Position numbers and translations under genes: made by a program. Shown here piece by piece: positions 26,899 to 36,410 of a stretch of 64,000 nt of DNA. This stretch comes from Rhizobium album (GTDB lineage: Bacteria > Pseudomonadota > Alphaproteobacteria > Rhizobiales > Rhizobiaceae). The first letter of the stretch is position 1; the number at the start of each line of letters is the position of its first letter. The notes beneath the pieces were generated by a model. That model was not told where the DNA came from, did not search any database, and saw only the letters and a list, made by a program, of their open reading frames with translations. The DNA is taken from the NCBI RefSeq assembly GCF_003122325.1, contig NZ_QFBC01000006.1:186001-250000 (forward strand). Direction: 5' to 3'.

Positions 26899-27902
26899 TG
26901 GAAGCCTCCCTTGCCTTTCCGCTGCTCGCGGGCCTGATCGGCATCGCGCTGTTCTTCGATTTCCTCAACGGCCTGCATGATGCGGCGAATTCCATCGCCA
27001 CCATCGTTTCCACCCGCGTGCTGCGGCCGCAATATGCCGTCGCCTGGGCCGCCTTCTTCAATTTCATCGCCTTCATGTTCTTCGGCCTGCATGTCGCCGA
27101 AACGCTGGGCACCGGCATCATCGATCCCCACATCGTTTCGCCGCAGGTGATTTTTGCAGCCCTGATGGGCGCCATCCTGTGGAACATCATCACCTGGGTC
27201 TTCGGCATCCCCTCCAGTTCCTCGCATGCGCTGATCGGCGGCCTGGTCGGCGCCGGGCTTGCCAAGGTGGGGTTTTCATCGATCGTCTGGGGCGGCCTTT
27301 TGAAAACCGGGGCAGCGATCTTCATGTCGCCGGCCATCGGTTTCTTCCTGGCGCTGGTGCTGGTGCTGGCCGTCTCGTGGATCTTCGTGCGGCAGACACC
27401 GTTTGCCGTCGATCGCACCTTCCGCATCATGCAGTTCGTCTCCGCCTCGCTCTATTCCCTCGGCCACGGCGGCAACGACGCGCAGAAGACCATGGGCATC
27501 ATCGCCGTGCTCCTGTTTTCGCAGGGCTATCTCGGCGAGAGCTTTTACGTGCCGTTCTGGGTGGTCATCACCTGCCAGTCGGCCATGGCGCTGGGCACGC
27601 TGTTCGGCGGCTGGCGCATCGTCCATACGATGGGGTCGAAGATCACCCGGCTCAACCCGATGCAGGGGTTTTGCGCCGAGACCGGCGGGGCGCTGACGCT
27701 GTTCGGCGCCACCTGGCTCGGCATCCCGGTCTCGACCACCCACACCATCACCGGCGCGATCATCGGCGTCGGCGCGGCACGCCGCGTCACCGCCGTTCGC
27801 TGGGGCCTGGCCGGCAACATCGTCGTCGCCTGGGTCGTCACCCTGCCCGCCGCCGCCATGATTTCCGCCGGCTTTTATTTCGTCGCCGGGTTTTTTGGCT
27901 GA
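26898..27902 (+). CDS. pit: Low-affinity inorganic phosphate transporter Pit
   Basis: A 334-residue PiT family permease with about nine to ten membrane segments. The two family signatures are visible: FDFLNGLHDAANSIATIV near the N-terminus and YSLGHGGNDAQKTMGIIAV near residue 190, each with the GxNDAQ-type core. It imports phosphate with protons or as a metal complex. Coupled to orfA. Confidence 0.94.
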   Translation: MEASLAFPLLAGLIGIALFFDFLNGLHDAANSIATIVSTRVLRPQYAVAWAAFFNFIAFMFFGLHVAETLGTGIIDPHIVSPQVIFAALMGAILWNIITWVFGIPSSSSHALIGGLVGAGLAKVGFSSIVWGGLLKTGAAIFMSPAIGFFLALVLVLAVSWIFVRQTPFAVDRTFRIMQFVSASLYSLGHGGNDAQKTMGIIAVLLFSQGYLGESFYVPFWVVITCQSAMALGTLFGGWRIVHTMGSKITRLNPMQGFCAETGGALTLFGATWLGIPVSTTHTITGAIIGVGAARRVTAVRWGLAGNIVVAWVVTLPAAAMISAGFYFVAGFFG

Positions 27903-28038
27903 AAACCGGACAGATGGACGGCCTTGCGGCGCATGATTGCTCCCGGGCCGTTTCGCCGCAGACCTCGCAGACCTTTTCCTCCGCCGGAAATGCCCTAGAT
28001 CTCAACTATCCTTTGAATAAAAATGAAAGGAAGCCGAG

Positions 28039-28218
28039 ATGACTCCGAAGCAGATCCGCGGGGCAGCCTATACGTTTGAACAGTTCATGGAAAAATACGG
28101 ATTGACCGCAGAAGAAGCCCAGATGCTCTTTGCAAAATTCGGTCCATCCAGCGTCGATCTCGACATCCTGATGCGCGCCAAGGGCAGGACGCCGGAAACG
28201 ACGACGGTAGCGGCTTGA
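28039..28218 (+). CDS. Small conserved-type hypothetical protein (59 aa)
   Basis: A 59-residue frame (MTPKQIRGAAYTFEQFMEKYG...) with GGAAG seven bases before the ATG. It is followed closely by a 10-bp hairpin. The pattern of hydrophobic and charged residues suggests a small helical protein (GLTAEEAQMLFAKFGPSSVDLDILM). No family named; the ribosome-binding site, composition and terminator support a real gene. Confidence 0.6.
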   Translation: MTPKQIRGAAYTFEQFMEKYGLTAEEAQMLFAKFGPSSVDLDILMRAKGRTPETTTVAA

Positions 28219-28229
28219 TATGCCGGCCT

Positions 28230-28257
28230 CGCCTGCCGGCCGCTTCTCCGGCAGGCG
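28230..28257 (+). terminator. Hairpin after the 59-aa gene
   Basis: CGCCTGCCGG, eight-base loop, CCGGCAGGCG: a perfect 10-bp stem 11 bases after the stop codon. A short T patch (gttttat) follows at a distance. Likely terminator. Confidence 0.6.
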
Positions 28258-28387
28258 CCATGTTTTATGGCCGATTTAAAAAATCAATAAAACTCATCGC
28301 CGTTGTTTAATTTGTTTGGAACAATTTTACCAAGCTGGCGTTACCTTGTGACATTCCGGGTGAAGACTTGTTTTTATGGGGCTTTTC

Positions 28388-28573
28388 ATGAAGCATGTGG
28401 AAGCGGAGCAGGTGCAAAAATCCGGCCTGCAGGAAGTTTTGAGCGTCAGGGATTTCGCCAGGCGCCACCGTCTCAAAAAAGATGAAGAGGAGCGCCTCGT
28501 CACCCTGTTCGGCGGGTTTGCGACGCGGGCCGAACTTCTCTCCAATGCCCGCCGCAGCGCGGTTTTCCGCTGA
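28388..28573 (+). CDS. Small basic hypothetical protein (61 aa)
   Basis: A 61-residue protein, MKHVEAEQVQKSGLQ..., with a helical core VRDFARRHRLKKDEEERLVTLFG and a basic end. GGGG lies six bases before the ATG at 28388; an in-frame ATG at 28376 has no ribosome-binding site. A preceding AT-rich stretch (28260-28350) may hold its promoter. No family recognised. Confidence 0.5.
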   Translation: MKHVEAEQVQKSGLQEVLSVRDFARRHRLKKDEEERLVTLFGGFATRAELLSNARRSAVFR

Positions 28574-28707
28574 TCCAGTCCAGGCAAGGCAAGTGTCTTA
28601 ACCGCTTGCACTTGCCGAACCGATCCTAAATGGTCGATCGCCGCCCTGGCAGCGGGGTTTTCGGATCGTCCCTCCCCTCGCTCCGGCAACCGGAGCATCG
28701 TCCCATC

Positions 28708-30171
28708 ATGATCCGGGGTCTTTCATTGTCCGCGCAGGTTTCCTCCGCCGTCCTCCTGTGGTTTCGCAAGGATCTCAGGCTCGACGACAATCTTGCCCTC
28801 GTCTCGGCGACACGCGCCGGCCAGCCGGTGGTTCCGGTCTATATATGGGATGCCGACGACCGGCAGGCGGGCTCGCTCGGATCGGCGCAGGACTGGTGGC
28901 TGCATCACTCCCTCGCCGCGCTCGACGACCGGCTGCGCGCGCTCGGCAGCCGACTGGTGATCCGCAAGGGTAAAGCACTGCCGCAACTGCAAGACCTCTG
29001 CCGGCAGACGGGCGCCCGGAAAATCATCTGCAACCACCGCCGCGATCCGCCGGCTGCTTCCATCGACCGCGCAGTCTCGGCGGCACTTGCCGAAGACGGC
29101 ATCGAGACGGAGAGCCACGCCGGCCAGCTGCTGCACGATCCGGCCCGGCTGCTGACGGGAAGCGGCGGACCTTACCGCGTCTATACGCCGTTCTGGAAAA
29201 CGCTGGAGCGCTGCGGCGAACCGCGCGAACCGGTCGACGCGCCCGAGAGCCTCGAAGCGCCGTCCTCCTGGCCCGATTCCGAAACGCTGAAGAGCCTTGG
29301 CCTTCTGCCGCAAAAGCCCGACTGGGCATCGGCCTTTCCCGAGGTCTGGACACCTGGGGAAGCCGCTGCCCTCGAAAAGCTCGAAACTTTCCTGGAGGAC
29401 GGGCTCGACGGCTACGAAACAGGCCGCGATTTCCCGGCAAGGCCAGCAACATCCCTTCTGTCGCCGCATCTCGCAATGGGTGAAATATCGCCCTATCGCA
29501 TCTGGCACGCTACGCGTGGGCGAAACGTTTCCGGCGGCGATCTGGTGCGCTTCCGCAAGGAGCTTGCCTGGCGGGAGTTCTGTTACCACCTGCTTTTCCA
29601 CTTCCCCAACCTCGCCGACAAGAACTGGAACAGCCGCTTCGACCATCTCCGCTGGCATGGCGATGAAACAGCCTTCCGCCGCTGGACCGAAGGCAAAACC
29701 GGCTATCCGATCGTCGATGCCGGCATGCGCCAGCTCTGGCGCCACGGCTTCATGCACAACCGCGTGCGGATGATCGCCGCCTCCTTCCTCGTCAAGGACC
29801 TGATGATCGACTGGCGCGAGGGCGAACGCTGGTTTCGCGAGACGCTGGTCGATGCCGATCGGGCCTCCAACAGCGCCAACTGGCAATGGGTCGCCGGCAC
29901 CGGCGCCGATGCCTCGCCGTTCTTCCGCATCTTCAATCCGATCCTGCAAGGTGAGAAATTCGATCCCGAAGGCACCTATGTGCGGCAATTCGTGCCCGAA
30001 CTCGCCGGATTGGACGACAAATATATCCACCGCCCGTTCGAGGCGCCCGCCAAGGCATTGGAAAAGGCCGGCATCGCCCTGGGGGAAACTTATCCCCAGC
30101 CGATCGTCGACCATGGCAAGGCGCGAACGGCGGCACTTGCCGCCTACGGTGCGCTCAAGGACCAGTCCTGA
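28708..30171 (+). CDS. phrB: Deoxyribodipyrimidine photolyase (CPD class I)
   Basis: About 487 residues. The N-terminal photolyase alpha/beta domain begins AVLLWFRKDLRLDDN and binds an antenna chromophore. The C-terminal FAD domain has TSLLSPHLAMGEISPYRIW, ELAWREFCYHLLFHFPNL, GKTGYPIVDAGMRQLW, HNRVRM and NSANWQWVAGTGADASPFFRIFNP-type signature (here shown in part). These are the flavin and dimer-binding motifs of light-driven repair enzymes. The start at 28708 is the nearest ATG to the homologous region; 28630 is also open. Confidence 0.93.
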   Translation: MIRGLSLSAQVSSAVLLWFRKDLRLDDNLALVSATRAGQPVVPVYIWDADDRQAGSLGSAQDWWLHHSLAALDDRLRALGSRLVIRKGKALPQLQDLCRQTGARKIICNHRRDPPAASIDRAVSAALAEDGIETESHAGQLLHDPARLLTGSGGPYRVYTPFWKTLERCGEPREPVDAPESLEAPSSWPDSETLKSLGLLPQKPDWASAFPEVWTPGEAAALEKLETFLEDGLDGYETGRDFPARPATSLLSPHLAMGEISPYRIWHATRGRNVSGGDLVRFRKELAWREFCYHLLFHFPNLADKNWNSRFDHLRWHGDETAFRRWTEGKTGYPIVDAGMRQLWRHGFMHNRVRMIAASFLVKDLMIDWREGERWFRETLVDADRASNSANWQWVAGTGADASPFFRIFNPILQGEKFDPEGTYVRQFVPELAGLDDKYIHRPFEAPAKALEKAGIALGETYPQPIVDHGKARTAALAAYGALKDQS

Positions 30172-30601
30172 CGAGACCGGCGCCGATTTTTCCTCTTGGC
30201 ATTTTGCCGAAAACCGTCAGGAAAAAAATTTCCACGGATTGCCTTTCATCGGCTGGAAGCTGCGCTATCCTTTCAGGAAGATACCCTTCGGAAGAAGATC
30301 CGCCGGGGCATGCCGGAAAGCGATGCCAGAACCCGTTGCCGGCGTTGAGATTTTCGGCTGGCAAGCCTGTGCGCTTACCGTCGGCGTTCGTCGGCAGGCA
30401 TAGAATTTGTGAATAAGGGAGGCTGGATGGTTCCACGCCCTCTTTCCCGGACAAAACAGCAAGCCGGATGCGATTCTTCGTTTGTCGATGCGGAAAACCG
30501 AGGTTAAGTTAGGCGAAATTGTGTCCGGGATATGGCGGCACCAAGGCATTGCGCCCTCATAGCCCGGTCATGCACAGGCGATGATTGCTGGAGACCGTTC
30601 A
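30172..30601. other. Intergenic region, nothing recognised
   Basis: About 430 bases between phrB and cfa. I see no convincing gene, tRNA or strong hairpin. The AT-richer part before cfa (30480-30530) may hold its promoter; GGAGACC precedes the cfa start. Confidence 0.3.
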
Positions 30602-31861
30602 ATGATGAACACGCCCGTCTGGGATATGCTTTTCAGGAATGCCGAGCACCTTTCGGCGGAAAATATTTCACGCGCCCTCAAAGGCCTGCCGGCGAAGGCG
30701 CAGATCATCCTGCGCGGGCTGGCCCATCTCGAATACGGATCGCTCGCCCTCAACCTGCCTGACGGCCGCAGCCTGCTGGTCAAGGGCAAGAAGCAGGGAC
30801 CGGCTGCCGCCATCCGCCTCAACAACTGGAACCTGCCGCAACGGGCGCTCACCGGCGGAACCATCGGCGTCGCCGAAAGCTACATGGACGGCGACTGGGA
30901 CAGCCCGGATGCCGGGGCCTTCATGGAACTGTTCCTTGTCAACGACAAGGTCGGCTCGAACATTCCCAACGGCGCCCGCGGCATATTGCGACTGGTCGAA
31001 CGTTTCCGCCACTGGCGCAACGCCAACACCAAAACCGGTTCGAAACGCAACATTTCCGCCCATTACGACCTTGGCAACGATTTCTACAAGGAATGGCTCG
31101 ATCCGACGATGACCTATTCCTCGGCGATCTATTCGACCGGTGCCAACGACCTGCGCTCGGCACAGACGGCAAAATACCGCGCGCTGGCGGAGGCCGCCGG
31201 CATCCGTTCCGGCGACCATGTGCTGGAAATCGGCTGCGGCTGGGGCGGTTTCGCCGAATTCGCCGCGTCGGAGATCGGCTGCAAGGTAACCGGGCTGACC
31301 ATCAGCCGCGAACAACTGAAATACGCGCAGGAGCGTATCGCACGCGCCGGCCTGTCGGAGAAGGTCGATCTGAAATTCCAGGATTATCGCGATGAGACCG
31401 GCCTCTACGACCGCATCGTCTCGATCGAGATGTTCGAGGCCGTCGGCGAAAAATACTGGCCGACCTATTTTGGCAAGCTGAAGCAATGTTTGAAACCCGG
31501 CGGCAAGGCGGGGCTGCAGATCATCACCATCAAGCCGGAATCCTACCAGGAATACCGCGACAATCCCGATTTCATCCAGCGCTACGTCTTCCCCGGCGGC
31601 ATGCTGCCGACACCGGACCACCTGGCCGAACTGGGCCGCAAGGCGGATCTGGCGCTGACCAGGGATTTCGGCTTCGGCCTCGATTACGCCCGCACGCTCG
31701 GAGAATGGCGCGAACGCTTCTGGTCGGTCTGGGACCGGCTGAAGCCGCTTGGCTTCGACGAACGTTTCCGCCGGCTCTGGGAGTTCTATTTCTATTATTG
31801 CGAAGCCGGATTCCGCGCCCGCAACATCGATGTGCGGCAGGTGGTTTTCACCAAGGCCTAA
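30602..31861 (+). CDS. cfa: Cyclopropane-fatty-acyl-phospholipid synthase family methyltransferase
   Basis: A 419-residue SAM-dependent enzyme. The first 120 residues are a lipid-binding region (PDGRSLLVKGKKQGP, ESYMDGDWDSPD); the catalytic part has NISAHYDLGNDFYKEWLD, YSSAIYS, the SAM motif LEIGCGWGGFAEFAA and EMFEAVGEKYWPTYF. It methylenates double bonds of membrane lipid acyl chains, a stationary-phase and acid-stress function. The first of two adjacent ATGs follows GGAGACC. Confidence 0.9.
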   Translation: MMNTPVWDMLFRNAEHLSAENISRALKGLPAKAQIILRGLAHLEYGSLALNLPDGRSLLVKGKKQGPAAAIRLNNWNLPQRALTGGTIGVAESYMDGDWDSPDAGAFMELFLVNDKVGSNIPNGARGILRLVERFRHWRNANTKTGSKRNISAHYDLGNDFYKEWLDPTMTYSSAIYSTGANDLRSAQTAKYRALAEAAGIRSGDHVLEIGCGWGGFAEFAASEIGCKVTGLTISREQLKYAQERIARAGLSEKVDLKFQDYRDETGLYDRIVSIEMFEAVGEKYWPTYFGKLKQCLKPGGKAGLQIITIKPESYQEYRDNPDFIQRYVFPGGMLPTPDHLAELGRKADLALTRDFGFGLDYARTLGEWRERFWSVWDRLKPLGFDERFRRLWEFYFYYCEAGFRARNIDVRQVVFTKA

Positions 31862-31925
31862 CCCGTTCCGGACCGTGCGGAGCCGGTCTTTGTCGTTACA
31901 GACCAAGCAGCAAAGGATGGGTCCG

Positions 31926-32216
31926 ATGCCGAAAACGCCAGAGAGACACGTCACAGTCACACCGCAAATCTGGCAGGCCCTTCGCGCCTGTGTCGAAAGC
32001 GGCGAGTTTGCCACCGTCGAGGACGCGCTCGAAGACGCCGTGCGGCTTTGGCAGCACAGACGCATGCAGGAGACGCGGGAGGCCGACAGCATCGGCCGGC
32101 GCCTGCGCACCTCGATGGAGGATACCCGGCCAAGCCTTTCCGAGAAGGAGGCGGACCGGGAGATGCACCACTTCATCGAAAACCGCAAGAATGCCGTCCG
32201 GCACGGGCCGCACTGA
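31926..32216 (+). CDS. ParD-like RHH antitoxin (orphan)
   Basis: A 96-residue protein with the ParD/CopG pattern: RHVTVTPQIWQALRACVESGEFATVEDALEDAVRLWQ, then a helical tail with an HRRMQETREAD segment that would bind a toxin. AAAGG lies about eight bases upstream. No ParE-like toxin gene follows; the next gene is cysK 236 bases away. So it is either an orphan antitoxin or a stand-alone regulator. Confidence 0.7.
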   Translation: MPKTPERHVTVTPQIWQALRACVESGEFATVEDALEDAVRLWQHRRMQETREADSIGRRLRTSMEDTRPSLSEKEADREMHHFIENRKNAVRHGPH

Positions 32217-32451
32217 AGAGACCGCCGATCACAACCGGCACTCCCGCGCTCTGCATGGACGTTCGATGAAAGGCCAGCGCCCAGCAGGCCGATCACGCGA
32301 GCGTGACGGGCAACTGGAAGCCGGATTCGGCAGTTCAAGACAAATTTTGCCGCGGGTCGTCGCTCAGCGAAACAGAATTTCTTGCCATCGCGTCCTTGTG
32401 AACCGAAAAGACGGCACCTATTCTTATCGTCAAACGAAAAGGCACGACCAC

Positions 32452-33489
32452 ATGGCGTTTCATCCCTCCGTTCTGGAAGCAATCGGCAACACGCCGCTGA
32501 TCCGTCTCAAGGGAGCCTCCGAAGCCACCGGCTGCACCATTCTCGGCAAGGCCGAATTCCTCAACCCCGGCCAGTCGGTCAAGGATCGCGCCGCCCTCTT
32601 CATCATCCGCGACGCCGAAAAGAAGGGCCTGCTGAAGCCCGGCGGCGTCATCGTCGAGGGTACGGCCGGCAATACCGGCATCGGCCTGACGCTCGTCGCC
32701 AAGGCGCTCGGTTATCGCACCGTCATCGTCATCCCGGAAACCCAGAGCCAGGAAAAGAAGGACGCGTTGCGTCTTCTCGGCGCCGAGCTGGTCGAAGTTC
32801 CCGCAGTTCCCTACAAGAACCCCAACAATTACGTGAAGGTATCCGGCCGGCTTGCCGAACAGCTCGCGAAGACCGAGCCCAACGGCGCCATCTGGGCCAA
32901 CCAGTTCGACAACGTCGCCAACCGCCAGGCCCATATCGATACCACGGCGCCGGAAATCTGGAAGGATACCGACGGCAAGATCGACGGTTTCGTCTGCGCC
33001 GTCGGCTCGGGCGGCACGCTGGCCGGCGTCGCGGCCGGCCTGCGCGGCTTTTCCGACAAGGTGAAGATCGGCATCGCCGATCCGGACGGTGCCGCCCTCT
33101 ACGAATTCTACAGGAACGGCCAGCTGAAGAGCGAAGGTTCGTCGATCACCGAAGGCATCGGCCAGGGCCGCATCACCGCCAACCTGGACGGCTTTACGCC
33201 GGACTTCGCCTACAACATTCCCGATTCCGAAGCACTGCCACTGATTTTCGACCTCACCGAAAAGGAAGGTCTCTGCCTCGGCGGCTCGACCGGCATCAAC
33301 ATTGCCGGCGCCATCCGGCTTGCCCGCGACCTCGGTCCGGGCCATACGATCGTCACCATCCTTTGCGATTATGGCAATCGTTACCAATCGAAGCTTTTCA
33401 ACCCCGACTTCCTGACCTCCAAGGGCCTGCCCATTCCGGCCTGGATGGCTAGGACACCGGATATTTCCGTCCCCTACGAAGCCGCATAA
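32452..33489 (+). CDS. cysK: Cysteine synthase A (O-acetylserine sulfhydrylase)
   Basis: A 345-residue PLP enzyme of fold type II. AIGNTPLIRLKG opens it; the PLP Lys44 is in NPGQSVKDRAA; the phosphate loop is GTAGNTGIG; the substrate loop AVGSGGTLAGVAAGL follows, and GGSTGINIAGA near the end. It makes cysteine from O-acetylserine and sulfide. At 345 residues it is longer than the classical ~310, a form common in rhizobia. It is followed after eight bases by the AlaX-like gene and then a mercaptopyruvate sulfurtransferase, a sulfur-metabolism grouping. Confidence 0.92.
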   Translation: MAFHPSVLEAIGNTPLIRLKGASEATGCTILGKAEFLNPGQSVKDRAALFIIRDAEKKGLLKPGGVIVEGTAGNTGIGLTLVAKALGYRTVIVIPETQSQEKKDALRLLGAELVEVPAVPYKNPNNYVKVSGRLAEQLAKTEPNGAIWANQFDNVANRQAHIDTTAPEIWKDTDGKIDGFVCAVGSGGTLAGVAAGLRGFSDKVKIGIADPDGAALYEFYRNGQLKSEGSSITEGIGQGRITANLDGFTPDFAYNIPDSEALPLIFDLTEKEGLCLGGSTGINIAGAIRLARDLGPGHTIVTILCDYGNRYQSKLFNPDFLTSKGLPIPAWMARTPDISVPYEAA

Positions 33490-33497
33490 GTGATCCC

Positions 33498-34235
33498 ATG
33501 CCCGTCAATGCCCTGTTTCGAGATGATTTTTACCTGTCGACCTGCGAAGCGGTGGTAACGGCCGTCCATGAGGACGGCGGCATAGAACTGGACCAGACCT
33601 GCTTTTATGCCACCTCCGGCGGCCAGCCGGGCGACACCGGATTTCTCGAACGGGCCGACGGCTCGAAGATCGCGCTCGGACAGACGAAGACCGGCGCGAC
33701 CAAAGACATCATCCTCCACGTGCCGCTCGAAGGCGAAGCAGCACCGCTCGTCGGTGAAAAGCTGGTGCTGCACATCGACTGGCCGCGCCGCTACAAGCTG
33801 ATGCGCATGCACACCGCCTGCCACCTCTTGTCCGTGGTCTGCCCCTACCCGATCACCGGCGCTGCCGTGGGCGAGGATGAAAGCCGCGTCGACATCGACA
33901 TGGGCGAAGTCGCTGACAAGGATGCGGTGACGGCGAAGATGATGGAACTGGTCAACCAGAACCACCCGGTCTACCTGCAATGGATCACCGACGAGGAACT
34001 GGCCGCCAATCCCGGCATCGTCAAGTCGAAGAACGTTCGCCCGCCCGTCGGGCTCGGCCGTGTCAGCCTTGTCTGCATCGGCGAAAATTCTGCCATCGAC
34101 AGCCAGCCCTGCGGTGGCACGCATGTCTCCGAAACCCAGGAGGTCGGAGCGATCTACATCTCGAAGATCGAGAAAAAGGGCAAGGAGAACCGCCGGTTCC
34201 GCATCCGTTTCGGAACGCCCGGCGACAACGCCTGA
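33498..34235 (+). CDS. alaX: Alanyl-tRNA editing protein (AlaX-M type)
   Basis: A 245-residue free-standing editing domain. It has the N-terminal barrel of AlaX-M, then the zinc-binding editing core with MRMHTACHLLS (HxxxH) and QPCGGTHVSE (CxxxH). It removes wrongly attached serine or glycine from tRNA-Ala. Eight bases after cysK, 17 before sseA, so probably one transcription unit. Confidence 0.9.
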   Translation: MPVNALFRDDFYLSTCEAVVTAVHEDGGIELDQTCFYATSGGQPGDTGFLERADGSKIALGQTKTGATKDIILHVPLEGEAAPLVGEKLVLHIDWPRRYKLMRMHTACHLLSVVCPYPITGAAVGEDESRVDIDMGEVADKDAVTAKMMELVNQNHPVYLQWITDEELAANPGIVKSKNVRPPVGLGRVSLVCIGENSAIDSQPCGGTHVSETQEVGAIYISKIEKKGKENRRFRIRFGTPGDNA

Positions 34236-34252
34236 TAGACGAGGAGAATCCC

Positions 34253-35107
34253 ATGAGCGAGACCAAGAGCCGTTTCGTCGTTTCGGCCGACTGGCTGCAG
34301 GCGGAACTCGGCAGCCCGGACCTGCGTGTCCTCGACGCCTCCTTCTATTTGCCGGCGCAGAACCGCAACGCCGATGCCGAATATGCCGCCGGCCACATTC
34401 CGGGCGCCCTCCGTTTCGATCAGGACAAGATCGCCGATCATTCCTCGCCCCTGGCGCACACCGTGCCTTCGCCGCAGGAATTTGCCGCCGAAGTCGGCAA
34501 GCTCGGCATCCGCGAGACGGATCGCATCGTCGTCTACGATGGCCCTGGCATCTTTGCCGCGCCGCGCGTCTGGTGGCTGTTCCGCACAATGGGAGCGAAA
34601 AACGTCTTCGTGCTCGACGGCGGCCTCGACGGCTGGAAGGCCGAGGGCCGGCCGCTGGAGACCGATGTCCCCAAGCCCGCGCCGGTCACCTTTGCGGTGA
34701 ATTTTAATGCCGACCGCGTCGTTTCCTTCGAAGCCATGGAGGAAATCGTCGCCGAAGGCACGATGCAGGTCGCCGATGCCCGCAGCGCCGGCCGCTTTGC
34801 CGGCACTGAACCCGAGCCCCGCGCCGGCATGCGCTCCGGCCATATGCCCGGCGCCAAAAACCTTCCCTCCGGCGTCTTTTCCGACAAGGGGCATTTCAAG
34901 TCGCTGCCGGAATTGCGCCGGACGATTACGGACGCCGGCATCGACCTGTCGAAACCGGTCGTCACCACTTGCGGTTCCGGCATCACCGCTGCCATCATCA
35001 CGCTGGCGCTCGAATCGCTCGATCATGCCGACAACAAGCTCTATGACGGCTCCTGGTCCGAATGGGGCAGCCGGGAGGATACCGCCGTGGTGACGGGTAA
35101 GGAATGA
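34253..35107 (+). CDS. sseA: 3-Mercaptopyruvate sulfurtransferase
   Basis: A 284-residue protein with two rhodanese domains. The second carries the active-site loop CGSGITA, the form typical of mercaptopyruvate sulfurtransferases rather than thiosulfate sulfurtransferases. Conserved AEYAAGHIPGALRFDQD and DGGLDGWKAEGRP are in the first. ATG follows GAGGAGAATCCC. It moves sulfur from 3-mercaptopyruvate to an acceptor, linked to cysteine breakdown next to cysK. Confidence 0.92.
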   Translation: MSETKSRFVVSADWLQAELGSPDLRVLDASFYLPAQNRNADAEYAAGHIPGALRFDQDKIADHSSPLAHTVPSPQEFAAEVGKLGIRETDRIVVYDGPGIFAAPRVWWLFRTMGAKNVFVLDGGLDGWKAEGRPLETDVPKPAPVTFAVNFNADRVVSFEAMEEIVAEGTMQVADARSAGRFAGTEPEPRAGMRSGHMPGAKNLPSGVFSDKGHFKSLPELRRTITDAGIDLSKPVVTTCGSGITAAIITLALESLDHADNKLYDGSWSEWGSREDTAVVTGKE

Positions 35108-35108
35108 C

Positions 35109-35672
35109 ATGGCTGCCAAGAAGCCTGTAGCGCTCCCGGTTCACATCACCCGCCTGGAAATGACGGCGCCGCCGAAGGCTAGCCTGCCGGTGCCCGTCAA
35201 TATCCAGACCGCGATCATGCGCACGCCGGATATCCCGCTCGCCTTCTATCGCTATCTCTACCGTCAGGTGGGAGCCCGATGGCATTGGGTCGACCGGCTG
35301 CGAATGAGCGACGAAGAACTGGCGGCCGCCATCCACTCCCAGGCCAACAGCATCACCGTGCTTTACGTCAACGGAGCGCCGGCCGGCTTTTTCGAATTGC
35401 TCAATAGCGACGAGCACACCGTCGAATTGATCCATTTCGGCCTGATGGAGCATGCGCTCGGGCTCGGCATCGGCAAGTGGTTCCTGCTGCAGGCGCTGTA
35501 TTCTGCCTGGCAGGCCAATCCGAAGAAGGTGGTGACCACCACCAACAATCTCGACCATCCGCGCGCCCTGCAACTCTACCAGATGTTCGGCTTCTCGCCG
35601 GTCTCTACCAGCAGCGGCAGCATCCTGCCATTGAGCGATGCCGAACTTCTTGCATTCGCCCGACAAATGTAA
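35109..35672 (+). CDS. GNAT family N-acetyltransferase
   Basis: A 187-residue acetyltransferase. The acetyl-CoA loop is seen as HALGLGIGKWFLLQAL (Q/RxxGxG/A-like) with HPRALQLYQMFGFSPV at the end. The start lies one base after the sseA stop, so it belongs to the same operon. Substrate unknown. Confidence 0.85.
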   Translation: MAAKKPVALPVHITRLEMTAPPKASLPVPVNIQTAIMRTPDIPLAFYRYLYRQVGARWHWVDRLRMSDEELAAAIHSQANSITVLYVNGAPAGFFELLNSDEHTVELIHFGLMEHALGLGIGKWFLLQALYSAWQANPKKVVTTTNNLDHPRALQLYQMFGFSPVSTSSGSILPLSDAELLAFARQM

Positions 35673-35777
35673 ACGGCGGTTTACCTTCATGGCCGGCGCA
35701 TGAATGGGTGGTTCATCGGCTCTTCAGCTTCGGCATGCGAAATTGCAACCCTCAGCAGATAGAGAGGGACCGACATC

Positions 35778-36329
35778 ATGAACCGCCGCTTCTTCCTCAC
35801 CGGGCTTGCCGCCCTCGCCGTCGCGCCCGGGATTTCTTTTGCCCAGGAAACCCCGTCCGAAGACGCGATCATCCGCCGTCTCGATGCAGCGCCGAGCCGC
35901 CGCGTACGGCCGGACGAACGGGTCACCATCCGCGAATTCAAGCACCGCCGCGAACTGCGCGACCGCGCGCCGTCGATCGACATCCAGTCGATCAATTTCG
36001 AGTTCGGCTCGTCGCAGATCGCCCGCTCGGAATATCGCAAGGTGCGCATCATCGCCAACGCCCTGCAGCGCATCACCCGCCGGCGTCGCGGCGCCCGCTT
36101 CCTGATCGAAGGCCATACCGATGCCGTCGGTTCGGCCGCCTCCAACCAGGTGCTTTCCGAGGACCGGGCCGAAGCGCTGAAATGGGTTCTGGTCGAAGAG
36201 TTCGGCATCCCCGAACGCGCGCTGGAAACCGTCGGTTACGGCGAGGAATACCTGCTGGTGCCGACCGAGCGCGAGGAATGGCGCAACCGCCGTGTCACGC
36301 TACGCCGCATCGACGAATTCCTTCGGTAA
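35778..36329 (+). CDS. OmpA-family lipobox-free exported protein
   Basis: A 183-residue exported protein. Signal peptide MNRRFFLTGLAALAVAPGISFA; mature C-terminal OmpA domain with IDIQSINFEFGSSQIARS, FLIEGHTDAVGSAASN, LSEDRAEALKWVL and GYGEEYLL, the peptidoglycan-binding pattern. It probably tethers the envelope to peptidoglycan. Ends before a 13-bp hairpin shared with murI. Confidence 0.88.
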   Translation: MNRRFFLTGLAALAVAPGISFAQETPSEDAIIRRLDAAPSRRVRPDERVTIREFKHRRELRDRAPSIDIQSINFEFGSSQIARSEYRKVRIIANALQRITRRRRGARFLIEGHTDAVGSAASNQVLSEDRAEALKWVLVEEFGIPERALETVGYGEEYLLVPTEREEWRNRRVTLRRIDEFLR

Positions 36330-36358
36330 GTTCAGACAACGCTATCGGGGTCTGCAAG

Positions 36359-36387
36359 GCGGCTCTTCGAAAGGTTCGAAGAGCCGC
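36359..36387. terminator. Bidirectional terminator hairpin
   Basis: GCGGCTCTTCGAA (36359-36371), loop AGG, then TTCGAAGAGCCGC (36375-36387): a perfect 13-bp stem between the convergent ends of the OmpA-family gene and murI. No T run. Confidence 0.8.
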
Positions 36388-36410
36388 TGTCGATTCCCGG
36401 CAATGCGGCG

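Noticed and set aside
31926-32216. Type II toxin-antitoxin pair
   Set aside because: Only the ParD-like protein is present; no toxin gene overlaps or follows it.
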